Translations under genes and position numbers: made by a program
The notes under the pieces: generated by a model
Told to the model about the DNA's origin: nothing
The model's input: the letters and a program-made list of their open reading frames with translations, nothing else
Database searches by the model: none
Part shown: one piece after another, positions 24,514 to 33,225 of the stretch
Layout: the number at the start of each line of letters is the position of its first letter
Numbering within the stretch: the first letter of the stretch is position 1
DNA from: Betaproteobacteria bacterium
Lineage (GTDB): Bacteria; Pseudomonadota; Gammaproteobacteria; Burkholderiales; SG8-39
DNA: 64,000 bases
Assembly (NCBI GenBank): GCA_022340285.1
Contig: JAJDOG010000069.1
Span: forward strand, 20,007-84,006
Direction of reading: 5' to 3'

Positions 24514-25962
24514 CTAAAACATGTCGAAATACTCGCGGTGCTCCCAATCCGTCACCTCAAGATTGAAGCGCGCGATTTCCGCCTCCTTGATGCGGCAGAA
24601 ATAATCAACGAACCCGTCTCCGAATCCCGCGCGCATCGCTGCATCTTCGCGCAGGCAGGCGATCGCCTCCTCGAGCGTCCGCGGCAACATCGGTGCGCGC
24701 GCATCGTACGGTGTGTCTGCGGCGGCGCCAGGATCGAGGCCACGCACAATGCCGTCAAGCCCCGCGTAGATCTGCGAGGCGAAATAGAGGTACGGATTCG
24801 CCGCCGACTCGCCGAGGCGATTCTCGATGCGCGTGGCCGGATCGTCGGCGCCGCCGAGGACGCGCAGCATCGTGCCGCGATTGTCGCGTCCCCACGTGGC
24901 GCGGTCCGGCGCCAGGGCAAAGGGGCGGTAGCGCTTGTACCCGTTGATCGTCGGCGTGGCGAAAGCGGAGGCGCCGCGCGCATGCTCGAGCAGGCCCGCG
25001 AGGTATTGCCGGCCGACCCGCGAGAGCTGCTCACCGGCCGTTTCCGGCATGAATGCATTCGCGCCGGTCCCGCGCAGCGCGAGCGATTGGTGCAGGTGCC
25101 AACCACTGGACATCACGTTAGGCAGGCGGGGCCGGCACATGAATGTGGCGTGGTAGCCGTGCCGTCGGCAGATCTGCTTCACCGCGCTGCGAAACAGCAC
25201 CATCGCGTCCGCGGAGCCGAGCCCCGGCAGTGCGCTCAGCGTGATCTCGAGCTGACTGGGGCCGTATTCGATCTCGAACGAGCGCAGCGGCAACTCGAGT
25301 TGCGCGAGGTCGCGGCGCAAGATTTCCATCACGGGATCGATCTGATCGTAGCGACTCTCGGAGAGCAGTTGATACCCCGTCGAAAGCAGGCTGACTTCCG
25401 GCGGCTCCCCGGGCTGTCCGGCGTCGGAATGACGCAGGTGCGGGTCGGTGATCCTGAAAACGTGAAACTCGATCTCCAGCCCGGCGAGAAATTCATAGCC
25501 GGCGCCGGCAAGCCGGTCGAGCGCCATCCGGCAGACGTGTCGCGTGTCGAACGGGACCGGTTTGCCGCCGGGGAAGTAGGCGTCGCAGAGCAACCACGCC
25601 GTGTCCGGGGCCCATGGCAGCACCCGGAAGGTGGTCGGGTCGGCGACGATGATCGCATCCCCCCCGCCTTCCATCTCCGCCATCCCGAAACCGCCCCCCG
25701 CGGAGAAGACCGGATACACGGTCTTGTGCGAGGTGTCCTTAGCAAAAAGGGTCGAGACGACGGCGACACCGCTCGCGAGGGCGTCCGGCAGCGCCGCGGC
25801 GGCGATCGTCTTGCCGCGCAGGAGGCCGTGCTGGTCCGCGAAGGAGAAGCGGACGAGCTCGATGCCGCGTGCCGAGATCTCTTGGAGGGCGTGCCGCGCG
25901 GCCGCGCGCTGGGTGTCGCTCCACAGTCCGTGGCGCTCGACGAAGGACGGGGCGGCGGTCAT
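24514..25962 (-). CDS. Glutamine-synthetase-family ligase (gamma-glutamylamide synthetase-like)
   Basis: 482 residues. Catalytic motifs of the GS fold are present: AGLEIEFHVF (metal Glu), EIEYGPSQLEITL, SGWHLHQSL (GxHxHxS), NGYKRYRPFALAP, NRGTMLRV and TRIENRLGESAANPYLY (R-x-E-x-R). N-terminal beta-grasp part contains VRFSFADQHGLLRGKT. Sequence and pairing with a Rieske oxygenase differ from ordinary GlnA; relatives such as the PuuA, IpuC or AtdA1 types join glutamate to amines. No ribosome-binding site precedes the ATG, and a TAACAT box lies 6 bp upstream, so the mRNA may be leaderless. Amine substrate unknown. Confidence 0.85.
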   Translation of the reverse strand: MTAAPSFVERHGLWSDTQRAAARHALQEISARGIELVRFSFADQHGLLRGKTIAAAALPDALASGVAVVSTLFAKDTSHKTVYPVFSAGGGFGMAEMEGGGDAIIVADPTTFRVLPWAPDTAWLLCDAYFPGGKPVPFDTRHVCRMALDRLAGAGYEFLAGLEIEFHVFRITDPHLRHSDAGQPGEPPEVSLLSTGYQLLSESRYDQIDPVMEILRRDLAQLELPLRSFEIEYGPSQLEITLSALPGLGSADAMVLFRSAVKQICRRHGYHATFMCRPRLPNVMSSGWHLHQSLALRGTGANAFMPETAGEQLSRVGRQYLAGLLEHARGASAFATPTINGYKRYRPFALAPDRATWGRDNRGTMLRVLGGADDPATRIENRLGESAANPYLYFASQIYAGLDGIVRGLDPGAAADTPYDARAPMLPRTLEEAIACLREDAAMRAGFGDGFVDYFCRIKEAEIARFNLEVTDWEHREYFDMF

Positions 25963-25968
25963 GGCCAG

Positions 25969-25974
25969 ATGTTA
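25969..25974 (-). promoter_or_regulatory. Putative -10 box giving a leaderless transcript
   Basis: TAACAT on the minus strand, 6 nt before the ATG of the ligase gene (spacer CTGGCC). Transcription would begin at or next to the ATG. No Shine-Dalgarno sequence is present. See the related arrangement at 56393, 58065 and 62983. Confidence 0.4.
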
Positions 25975-26188
25975 CCGCACGGCATGACGGAAACCGGCCA
26001 CCCGAGGTCGACGGCCGCCTATCTGCGCGTTGTCAGCCGGTTGTCAGGTTGAAGCAAGGATGACGAAAGCGGCGGCCCCTATTATTTGCTCCAGGAACTT
26101 GCCGCCGAAGCAGTGAATGGCGAGTGTAGACCCGACCGGGCGCCCGACAGTGGACCGGCCGTTCTTATACAGAGATAGGAGCGAAGTC

Positions 26189-26437
26189 ATGAAAAAGCTG
26201 TTGAGCACCATGTTTGCCATTTCCCTTGCGACCGCTGGCGGCGCCGCACTTGCCAACGCGCTCGATCCGGATGACGACGCGACGGACTTCATGCCGAACG
26301 CATCGATCGTCATCGTTTCGTCGGCCCCGGCCCGCGTGGCCGCTTATGACGCGGACGACGACTCGACGAACGTCATGCCGAATGCGCACATTGAAGTCGA
26401 GCAGGTCGCCTTCGCGTGGGACTACCCCACCGACTGA
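26189..26437 (+). CDS. Small secreted acidic protein with internal duplication
   Basis: 82 residues. Signal peptide of about 24 residues (MKKLLSTMFAISLATAGGAALANA). The mature part has two related segments, DPDDDATDFMPNASIVIV and DADDDSTNVMPNAHIEVE, each with a DDD cluster followed by MPNA. No cysteine. AGGAG precedes the ATG. It has its own strong terminator and is flanked by an unrelated minus-strand gene on each side, so it is monocistronic. I recognise no family; the acidic clusters could bind divalent cations (inference). Confidence 0.65.
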   Translation: MKKLLSTMFAISLATAGGAALANALDPDDDATDFMPNASIVIVSSAPARVAAYDADDDSTNVMPNAHIEVEQVAFAWDYPTD

Positions 26438-26458
26438 AGCGCTCGCTTACGGACCGAA

Positions 26459-26514
26459 ACGGGGTTAAAACCCCGTCAAACCGAAAAACGGGGGGCAACC
26501 CCCGTTTTTCTTTT
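26459..26514 (+). terminator. Tandem intrinsic terminator after the small acidic protein
   Basis: First hairpin ACGGGGTT-AA-AACCCCGT at 26459-26476; second hairpin AAAAACGGGGG-GCAA-CCCCCGTTTTT at 26484-26509, followed by CTTTT. The second is a textbook rho-independent terminator, and its A-run lets it serve the convergent DinB-family gene as well. Confidence 0.9.
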
Positions 26515-26548
26515 CTGCCGTGGAAATGCCGACGTTGCTGGTCGGCCG

Positions 26549-27058
26549 TCAAGCCGGGCGACCCACCTCTCGCAGGAAGATCGGCAGGTCGGTGAGCGGC
26601 GGGGTCACCGGCACCTGGAAGAAGAGATCCGCGACGAAGCCGCGGTGATAGCTCGTGTGATTCACCACGTGAAACACGATGTCGCTGCGGCTCATCTCAC
26701 CCTTGTTGCCGCTGAGTAGCGTGAACCTCACCACCTCTGCGAGACTCGCGTCCGTTACGCGATCCGACCAGTCGATGTACCAGCGGTCGATCGCCTGCTG
26801 CGCAGCCCAGAGATCCTCCAGCTTCTCGTGCAGCACCGTGTTCAGCGCCTTGAGTTCATGCTCCCGGCCTTCGAGGTGCGCCTGCCAGATGAGATCGGTC
26901 ACCTGCAGATGATTGAGCGTGTTGACCATGGTCTTGAATAGCGTCGGGCGCGGCTTCGTTGCCTCACCCGCGGGCAATGCGGCCACCGCGTCGAAGAGCG
27001 TCTTGTTCGCCCAGGCGTTGTAGCGCGTGAGCATTCGGGCATCCTGGGTGCTCATCAT
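26549..27058 (-). CDS. DinB/YfiT-family four-helix protein
   Basis: 169 residues. LTRYNAWANKTLFDAVAALP near the N-terminus, TLNHLQVTDLIWQAHLEG in the middle and IVFHVVNHTSYHRGFVADLFFQ near the C-terminus give the three His of the DinB metal site (one in NHL, two in VNHTSYHRG). These are putative metal-dependent enzymes, some being mycothiol- or other thiol-S-transferases. AGGAGGA precedes tandem ATG codons; the first is chosen. The role here is unknown. Confidence 0.82.
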   Translation of the reverse strand: MMSTQDARMLTRYNAWANKTLFDAVAALPAGEATKPRPTLFKTMVNTLNHLQVTDLIWQAHLEGREHELKALNTVLHEKLEDLWAAQQAIDRWYIDWSDRVTDASLAEVVRFTLLSGNKGEMSRSDIVFHVVNHTSYHRGFVADLFFQVPVTPPLTDLPIFLREVGRPA

Positions 27059-27218
27059 GGCGGGTCCTCCTCCTAGGTCAGTGCGCACTTTGCGTTCTCA
27101 GTACAAATTGTAGGACCTATCGCAGATCGGGATCGTGCAGCGCTTCCCGGGCCCGTATCCCTGCGGTCCGCGCACTAGTGCACACGAATGGCGCAAGAGC
27201 ACATGCCAGAATCGCGCC

Positions 27219-27875
27219 ATGCGCCGGATCGTCTTCCTCGCCTTCGCGCTGCTCGGCGGCTGCGATATGTTCGGCCGGTTCGAGAGCATCTGCGAACAGC
27301 GCCTGGCGCCGACCACCGTGGAGGTGATCACCAAACCGGTGAGCTATGCCTTCGACTTCACCCAGTCGACGCGCGACCTGACGTCGCGGGGCGCGCATCG
27401 CGCCGGAACCGTGGTGCTCGGCCTGGTGGAGGCGGAGATCCACAGCGAGGTCTCCCTGGGACTCAACGGGATCAAGCAAACATTCGGTAGCCGCTACTGC
27501 ATGCGTCCGAACCTCACGGTGAAGCTCGCGTTCGAACCCATGACGCTCTTCATCGCGAACGAGCAGCCCGAGGGCTCATGCGCGTTCCGCATCACGATGG
27601 AACACGAACTGAAACACATTTCCGTCTACCAGCAATACCTTGATGAGTTCGCCGCGCGCGTCCAGGGTGACCTCGGCCGGGCGCTGGGCGACCAGATCGT
27701 CTACGTCGACAGCCAAGCGCAGGCCGACGCGCATGTGCGCTCGGTCCTCGAGAAGACCCTCGCACCCTACATGCAGGCGGTGCAGGACGAGGTGCGTGCA
27801 CGTCAGGCGCGGATCGACTCGCCAGCCGAATACGGGCGGCTGGAACGACACCACAGGTGGTGCGTTGGCCGCTAA
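27219..27875 (+). CDS. Lipoprotein with HEXXH putative metalloprotease motif
   Basis: 218 residues. Lipobox LLGGC with lipidated Cys15 after a short signal (MRRIVFLAFALLGG). An HEXXH zinc motif (HELKH, residues 129-133) sits in TMEHELKHISVYQQYLDEF, followed by a helical C-terminal part. Four further Cys residues may form disulfides. This resembles DUF922-type or related predicted zinc proteases, but I cannot assign a named family. No Shine-Dalgarno is obvious; an AT-containing CAGAAT lies 6 nt before the ATG. Probably anchored to the periplasmic membrane face. Confidence 0.65.
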   Translation: MRRIVFLAFALLGGCDMFGRFESICEQRLAPTTVEVITKPVSYAFDFTQSTRDLTSRGAHRAGTVVLGLVEAEIHSEVSLGLNGIKQTFGSRYCMRPNLTVKLAFEPMTLFIANEQPEGSCAFRITMEHELKHISVYQQYLDEFAARVQGDLGRALGDQIVYVDSQAQADAHVRSVLEKTLAPYMQAVQDEVRARQARIDSPAEYGRLERHHRWCVGR

Positions 27876-27886
27876 TGCGCCAGCCG

Positions 27887-28804
27887 CTACCCGCTCAGGG
27901 TGACGATCACGAGCCCGGCGGTGAGCAGGATCACGCCGGCAACCTCGAGCCATGTCATGCGCTCACGAAAAAAACGCCGCGACACGATAGCGCTGAAGAG
28001 CAGCTCGATCAGGCCGAGGGTACGCACGTGCGCGACGGGTTCGATCGCCATGGCGGTGAACCAGCCAGCCGATGCGGCGGCGCCCATGAATCCCGCGAAG
28101 AGCGACGCCCGCCACGCGCGCAGGACGCGCCAGACAACCGCGGCATTGCGCCATGCCAGCCAGCCGCCAAGCGCGAGCGTCTGGAAGAGCTGCGCCGCCG
28201 CAAGCGTGTACGCGGCCGCCATGAGGAACGGCGCGCCCTCCAGCGCGAGCGCCGCACCCCGATAGCCCACGGCCGCGAACGCAAACGACGCGCCCGAGGC
28301 GAGGCCCAACAGCGCAGGCCTCGCAGTCCATCCCGTGAGCAGGGTTCGAAATGGTCGCTGGCGGTCCGCGGGCGAGAGCATCAGCACCCCGAGGGTTCCG
28401 CAAAGAATCGCCAGCCCGGCCGCCGCAGTCACGGGATCGCCGAGGAACACGAAGCCGAACAGCGCAACCTGGATGATCTCGGTCTTCGAATAGGCGACGC
28501 CCAGCGCGAAGTTTCGCTCGGCCATCACTCTCAGCAGCAGCGCGGTCGCAACGATCTGGCTCACGCCGCTCGCAACGACCCAGAAGACGAACGAGGCGTT
28601 CGGTGTGGGGATTGCGGCCGCATCGGCAACGTGCACGACTGCCAGCCAGGCCACCGCGAACGGCAGACCGTACAAGAATCGGACGAGTGTAGCGCCGAGC
28701 GTCCCAAGGTCAGCCGTCAGGTGGCGCTGCGCGGCGTTGCGCAGCGTCTGGGCGAAGGCGGCCCAGACGGTGACAGGGATCCAGAGCCAATCCGGTGGCG
28801 ACAC
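27887..28804 (-). CDS. EamA/DMT-superfamily transporter
   Basis: 305 residues with about ten membrane helices arranged as two EamA repeats; the second repeat contains GAAASAGWFTAMAIEPVAHVRTLGLIELLFSAIVSRRFFRERMTW-type sequence. Such proteins usually export amino acids, metabolites or drugs. The GTG start is 13 bp downstream of the cupin stop, so the two are likely cotranscribed. Substrate unknown. Confidence 0.83.
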   Translation of the reverse strand: MSPPDWLWIPVTVWAAFAQTLRNAAQRHLTADLGTLGATLVRFLYGLPFAVAWLAVVHVADAAAIPTPNASFVFWVVASGVSQIVATALLLRVMAERNFALGVAYSKTEIIQVALFGFVFLGDPVTAAAGLAILCGTLGVLMLSPADRQRPFRTLLTGWTARPALLGLASGASFAFAAVGYRGAALALEGAPFLMAAAYTLAAAQLFQTLALGGWLAWRNAAVVWRVLRAWRASLFAGFMGAAASAGWFTAMAIEPVAHVRTLGLIELLFSAIVSRRFFRERMTWLEVAGVILLTAGLVIVTLSG

Positions 28805-28817
28805 TGGCGGCGTGGTC

Positions 28818-29390
28818 TCAGCCGCCGCGGCTCGCAGTGAACGTGAAGCCGGCCTTCTCGAAGTAGGTCCGCGCGTCGGGGCTGATCGCCTCGAGCTCCC
28901 GTCCGATGCGGCGCGCGAAGTCGATATCCTGCATGTCGTGCACGCCGCCGGTGATCAGCACCTGCAAAATGCCTTCCTGATCGCCGATGTTCCGAAACGC
29001 GCGGCAAACGCCGGGCGGTACCGAGATCGTGTCGAACTCTTCGAGCTCCAGGCGCTCATCGCCCTCGTCGTTCCAGCGCACCTCGAAGCGCCCGCGCAGG
29101 ACGGTGAACGTCTCGTAGGTCTTGACGTGCGCATGGAGCTCGGGCCCCTGCCCCGGCGGGCACACTGCGAGGGTCATCGCCATGCCGGCCGCGCCGACGA
29201 TCGGGGCGTTGGACGACACCGGCGTCGCACCCGTCTCGACGCCGATCACGGACAGCAGCTTGCGTGCATAGACGATGTCCTTCGCAGCAAGCGGCACCGC
29301 GGAATCGGTCTGAGTCGGCAGCGGCTTGAGCTCCCGGAAACGCGCAACGCGCCGCATCATCTCGGCGCGATTAAACTCGATGGTCTTCAT
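28818..29390 (-). CDS. Cytoplasmic cupin protein
   Basis: 190 residues without signal peptide. Cupin core around residues 75-140: PPGQGPELHAHVKTYETFTVLRGRFEV carries the two-His/Glu metal motif, with a later FDTISVPPGVCRAFRN region in which the expected second-motif His is replaced by Cys/Arg, so metal binding may be partial. AGGAGG precedes the ATG. It precedes an EamA exporter gene in the same direction. Confidence 0.78.
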   Translation of the reverse strand: MKTIEFNRAEMMRRVARFRELKPLPTQTDSAVPLAAKDIVYARKLLSVIGVETGATPVSSNAPIVGAAGMAMTLAVCPPGQGPELHAHVKTYETFTVLRGRFEVRWNDEGDERLELEEFDTISVPPGVCRAFRNIGDQEGILQVLITGGVHDMQDIDFARRIGRELEAISPDARTYFEKAGFTFTASRGG

Positions 29391-29446
29391 GACGGTCCGC
29401 CTCCTCGCCACCGAGCGTACTACAGCGGGCGCAGAATGGGGGCTTC

Positions 29447-30631
29447 TCAGACTTCCACGAGATCGGCGATGACGGTCTCGCCGCTCGCCGTGCCGACATG
29501 GCGCACGGTCCGGTTCCGGCCGAGCGCCTTGGCCCGGTAGAGCGCGCGGTCGGCACGCTCGATCCATTGGCGGGAGTCGGAGAGATCGGGGGTGGCCTCC
29601 GCGACGCCGATGCTGACCGTGCAGCGAACTTCGGGCGTCCGCGCGACGATCGCCTTGCCTATGCGCTCACGGACGCGCTCGGCGATCACGCACGCGCCCT
29701 CGCTGTTGGTATCAGGAAGCACCACGCCGAATTCCTCGCCGCCATAGCGCCCCGGGGTATCCGGATCACGCAGCGTCTCGCGCACGATCTGCGCGATGTT
29801 GCGAAGCGCCTCGTCGCCCACCAGATGGCCGAACTGATCATTCACGTTCTTGAAATTGTCGATGTCCAGGATCAGGAGCGACACCGGGGCGTCGGTCCGC
29901 CAATGACGCCGGAGCTCGCTCGAGACGACCTCCAGCCAATGGGTTCGATTCAGGAGCCCGGTCAGTCCATCGGTGCGACTCAGTGTCGCGAGCGTCCGGT
30001 TCTGCTCGCGGACCCGCCGTGCCAGACGATAGGTCGTCACACCGACGATGATCGGATAGGCCACGAGCAGCGGCAGACAGGCGAGCAATACGAAGTTCGA
30101 GGTGTCGGGACGCACATTCAGACCGAAGAGCATCACCGTCATCGCGCAGCCCGCGATCATCAGACCGACCCCGCGCACGAGGAGCCGCGCCCCGCCGACA
30201 CTGATCTTGTCCATGCTCATCATTGCAACCAGCATGACGCTCGGCAGCAGGTTGAACGCCATCAGGGCGATCCATACGCCCCCCGCCGTGGAATCGGCCA
30301 GGAGGTTCATGACCTCCGCGCCGTAGGGGTCCCGGCTCCGCACCGCCCGCCAGTAGGCGATATGCGGCCACACGAAGCAATTGACGAAGAGCGCAATCCA
30401 CATGGCCAGGGGAGAGCGGTTCTCGTAGAGGACGGCCGCCGCGCACACCGCGCCGAGGCCCAGAGCCAGGACGCGCGGGCCGTAGAGGCGCTTCGCCAGG
30501 CGCACGCCTTGTTCGCGCGTCCGCCCCGCATAGTCGGCCGCGATCGCGTGCGCGGTCCGTTCGGCCGCGACGACATCCGGCTCGTCCGTCTTGTCCGATT
30601 CTTGCGTCGATGCGTGCGTGTCTGCTGTCAT
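29447..30631 (-). CDS. MASE2-domain diguanylate cyclase
   Basis: 394 residues. The N-terminal MASE2 membrane sensor (about 45-205) is recognisable by KRLYGPRVLALGLG, NRSPLAMW, CFVWPHIAYWRAVRSRDPYGAE and MMSMDKISVGG. The GGDEF domain has the active GGEEF site at residues 297-301 and an intact inhibitory I-site RDPD at 288-291. It should make c-di-GMP from two GTP and be product-inhibited. No Shine-Dalgarno is obvious before the ATG. It is monocistronic and diverges from the aldo/keto reductase operon across a 228-bp gap. Confidence 0.93.
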   Translation of the reverse strand: MTADTHASTQESDKTDEPDVVAAERTAHAIAADYAGRTREQGVRLAKRLYGPRVLALGLGAVCAAAVLYENRSPLAMWIALFVNCFVWPHIAYWRAVRSRDPYGAEVMNLLADSTAGGVWIALMAFNLLPSVMLVAMMSMDKISVGGARLLVRGVGLMIAGCAMTVMLFGLNVRPDTSNFVLLACLPLLVAYPIIVGVTTYRLARRVREQNRTLATLSRTDGLTGLLNRTHWLEVVSSELRRHWRTDAPVSLLILDIDNFKNVNDQFGHLVGDEALRNIAQIVRETLRDPDTPGRYGGEEFGVVLPDTNSEGACVIAERVRERIGKAIVARTPEVRCTVSIGVAEATPDLSDSRQWIERADRALYRAKALGRNRTVRHVGTASGETVIADLVEV

Positions 30632-30859
30632 GCGCCCATTTGCCCGCAACGGGCCTGGCGCCACCACTTGTCCAGCATCTGCCGGATAAGAGGGGCTCGC
30701 CGCGGCGATCTATCGTAACGGCGGTGGCCCCGACTCGTCACGCGCCGTCCGCCGAACGGCGCCCAGCAATCCACAACCGGCGCCCGAACCGCCCCCATCG
30801 CCGCAATTCGCCAGATCCCGTAGACTGCCGGGACCGGAAACAGCAAGCAGGAGGAGATC

Positions 30860-31846
30860 ATGCAGCGACGCCGCCTCGGCAAAAGCGGACTCGAAGTCTC
30901 CGCACTCGGTCTGGGATGCATGGCCATGACGGCTCTCTACGGGCCGGTGGACCAGGAGGAAGCCATCGCCACCATTCGCGAAGCCCTCGATGCGGGGGCG
31001 GACTTCCTCGACACCGCGGATGCCTACGCCGACGGCAAGAACGAAGAACTGGTGGGCCGCGCGCTGGCCGACGGCTATCGCAAGAAGGCCGTGATCGCCA
31101 CGAAGTTCGGCAACGTCCGCACGCCCGAGGGCAAGCCGGCGGCGAACGGCCGGCCGGATTACGTCATCGAGGCGTGCAACGCGAGCCTTGCGCGTCTGGG
31201 CGTGGAGACGATCGACCTCTACTACCAGCATCGCGTCGACGCGAGCGTGCCGATCGAAGAGACCGTCGGCGCGATGAAGCGGCTCGTCGAACAGGGCAAG
31301 GTCCGGTATCTCGGTCTCTCCGAGGCCGGCCCAAAGACCATACGGCGCGCGGCGGCCGTGCACCCGATCGCGGCCCTGCAAACCGAGTATTCGCTCTGGT
31401 GCCGGGTCGTCGAGGGGGAAATTCTCGCGACGTGCCGCGAGCTCGGCATCGGACTCGTACCCTACTCGCCGCTCGGCCGCGGCATGCTGACCGGCGCGAT
31501 CAAGAGCCTTGCCGACCTCGGCGAAAAGGACCGCCGGCGCGATCATCCGCGCTTCCAGGAAGGCAACATCGAGAGCAACGCCGCGCTCGTGCGCCCGTTG
31601 CTCGAAATGGCCGATGCCAAGGGTTGCAAGCCGGCGCAGCTCGCGATCGCCTGGCTCCTCGCGCAGGGCGAGGACATGGTGCCGATTCCGGGCACCAAGC
31701 GCCGCACGCACCTGCGGGAGAATCTGGCGGCGCTGGACATCAAGCTCTCCGCCGACGAGGCGGCAACGCTGTCCGGGGCGATTGACGCGACGAAAGTGAA
31801 AGGCACCCGCTACCCCGCAGGCCAGATCCCTCTGCTCGGGATCTAG
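30860..31846 (+). CDS. Aldo/keto reductase (AKR13-like)
   Basis: 328 residues. Full catalytic set: Asp and Tyr in [15 protein letters not shown], Lys in IATKFGN, His in YYQHRVD; NADPH pocket [14 protein letters not shown]. It is a paralogue of the enzyme at 61922 (shared [16 protein letters not shown] and YSPLGRG blocks). GGAGGAG lies just before the ATG. The amidase gene follows 14 bp downstream, so both are probably one transcript. Substrate unknown; such enzymes reduce aldehydes and quinones. Confidence 0.9.
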   Translation: MQRRRLGKSGLEVSALGLGCMAMTALYGPVDQEEAIATIREALDAGADFLDTADAYADGKNEELVGRALADGYRKKAVIATKFGNVRTPEGKPAANGRPDYVIEACNASLARLGVETIDLYYQHRVDASVPIEETVGAMKRLVEQGKVRYLGLSEAGPKTIRRAAAVHPIAALQTEYSLWCRVVEGEILATCRELGIGLVPYSPLGRGMLTGAIKSLADLGEKDRRRDHPRFQEGNIESNAALVRPLLEMADAKGCKPAQLAIAWLLAQGEDMVPIPGTKRRTHLRENLAALDIKLSADEAATLSGAIDATKVKGTRYPAGQIPLLGI

Positions 31847-31860
31847 ACGCTCCCCCGCGG

Positions 31861-33207
31861 ATGACGACCGTCGCCGCGCTTGCCGCGGAACTCGCGGCCG
31901 GACGCTCGACGAGCCGCGCGCTCGTCGAGCAGTCGCTCGAGCGCATCGCCGATCAGGCCGGCGAAGGCGCACGCGCCTTCCTGAAGACCTACGCGGACCT
32001 CGCGCGCGCCGAGGCCGATCACGCCGATCGCCTGCGGCGGTCGGGACTGGTGCGATCCTCGGTGGACGGACTACCCATTTCGGTGAAGGATCTCTTCGAC
32101 GTCGGCGGCGACGTGACCCGTGCCGGATCGAAGATCCTCGCGGACGCGCCGCCCGCCGCGCGCGACGCACCCGTCGTGGCGCGGTTGCGCGCAGCCGGCG
32201 CCGTGATCGTGGGCCGCACGAACATGGTCGAGTTCGCGTTCGGTGGCGTCGGCCTGAACGCGCATTACGGTACGCCGCGCAATCCCTGGGACCGCGCGAC
32301 CGGTCGCGTACCGGGCGGCTCCTCGTCGGGGGCCGGCGTCGCCGTGGCCGACGGCATGTGCGTGATGGGGCTCGGCAGCGACACGCGCGGTTCGGTGCGC
32401 ATCCCCGCCGCGCTGAATGGCATCGCCGGCTTCAAGCCGACCGCGAGGCGCGTACCGCGCGAAGGAGCGTTCCCGCTTTCCTTCCTGCTCGATTCGGTCG
32501 GGCCGCTCGCCCAGTCGATCGCCTGCTGCGCGGCCTACGACGCGGTAATCGCCAATGAGCCGGCTGTACCGCTCGCTGCGCTGCCCGTGAAGGGCCTGCG
32601 GCTCATGCTGCCACGATCGAGTGCGCTCGAGGATCTGGACGCGCAAGTCGGCAAGACATTCGAGCTGGCCTTGTCGCAATTGGGCAGCGCAGGCGCCATC
32701 ATCACCGAGGTCGCGATGCCGGCTTTCGACCGCCAGGATCAGTATTTCAAGGGGGGCGGCTTCGCGGGCGCCGAGGCGGCGGCGATCCACCGCAAGTGGT
32801 CGCATCGCATCGACGAGTACGATCCGCGCGTGGGAAAGCGCATCGTGCTGGGCGATCGCATCTCCGGACCGGACCTCGTGGAGATCGGCCTGCTGCGCGA
32901 GGCGTACATCCGCGAGGTGGATGCCGCCGCCACGCCCTTCGATGCGATCCTGATCCCCACCGTCTCCTGCGTCGCGCCGACGATCGACGAGGTGAGCGCA
33001 ACCGACGACGCGTACTTTCGCTGGAATGCACGCTTGCTGCGCAACTGCGGCCTGATCAACTTTCTCGATGGTTGCGCTGCGACGGTCCCGTGCCACGTGC
33101 CGGGTACCGCGCCGGTCGGAATGATGGTGTGCGGCACGACGTTGCGCGACAGGCACATTCTTGCGGTGGCGAACGCGATCGAAGGCGCGTTCGCTCGAAA
33201 CCGCTGA
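31861..33207 (+). CDS. Amidase-signature family hydrolase
   Basis: 448 residues. The Ser-cisSer-Lys triad is readable: Lys76 in SVKDLFD, cis-Ser in GGSSSGAG (about 154) and nucleophile Ser178 in GSDTRGSVRIPAA. It hydrolyses an amide bond of an unknown, probably small, substrate. It follows the AKR gene with almost no gap and ends 18 bp before the convergent HtrA-like gene. The protein is full length for the family. Confidence 0.9.
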   Translation: MTTVAALAAELAAGRSTSRALVEQSLERIADQAGEGARAFLKTYADLARAEADHADRLRRSGLVRSSVDGLPISVKDLFDVGGDVTRAGSKILADAPPAARDAPVVARLRAAGAVIVGRTNMVEFAFGGVGLNAHYGTPRNPWDRATGRVPGGSSSGAGVAVADGMCVMGLGSDTRGSVRIPAALNGIAGFKPTARRVPREGAFPLSFLLDSVGPLAQSIACCAAYDAVIANEPAVPLAALPVKGLRLMLPRSSALEDLDAQVGKTFELALSQLGSAGAIITEVAMPAFDRQDQYFKGGGFAGAEAAAIHRKWSHRIDEYDPRVGKRIVLGDRISGPDLVEIGLLREAYIREVDAAATPFDAILIPTVSCVAPTIDEVSATDDAYFRWNARLLRNCGLINFLDGCAATVPCHVPGTAPVGMMVCGTTLRDRHILAVANAIEGAFARNR

Positions 33208-33225
33208 CGCCGGGCAAGCCCGCTG

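Noticed and set aside
24538..26052. Plus-strand open frame of 504 codons
   Set aside because: Antisense to the glutamine-synthetase-like gene, which carries all catalytic motifs.
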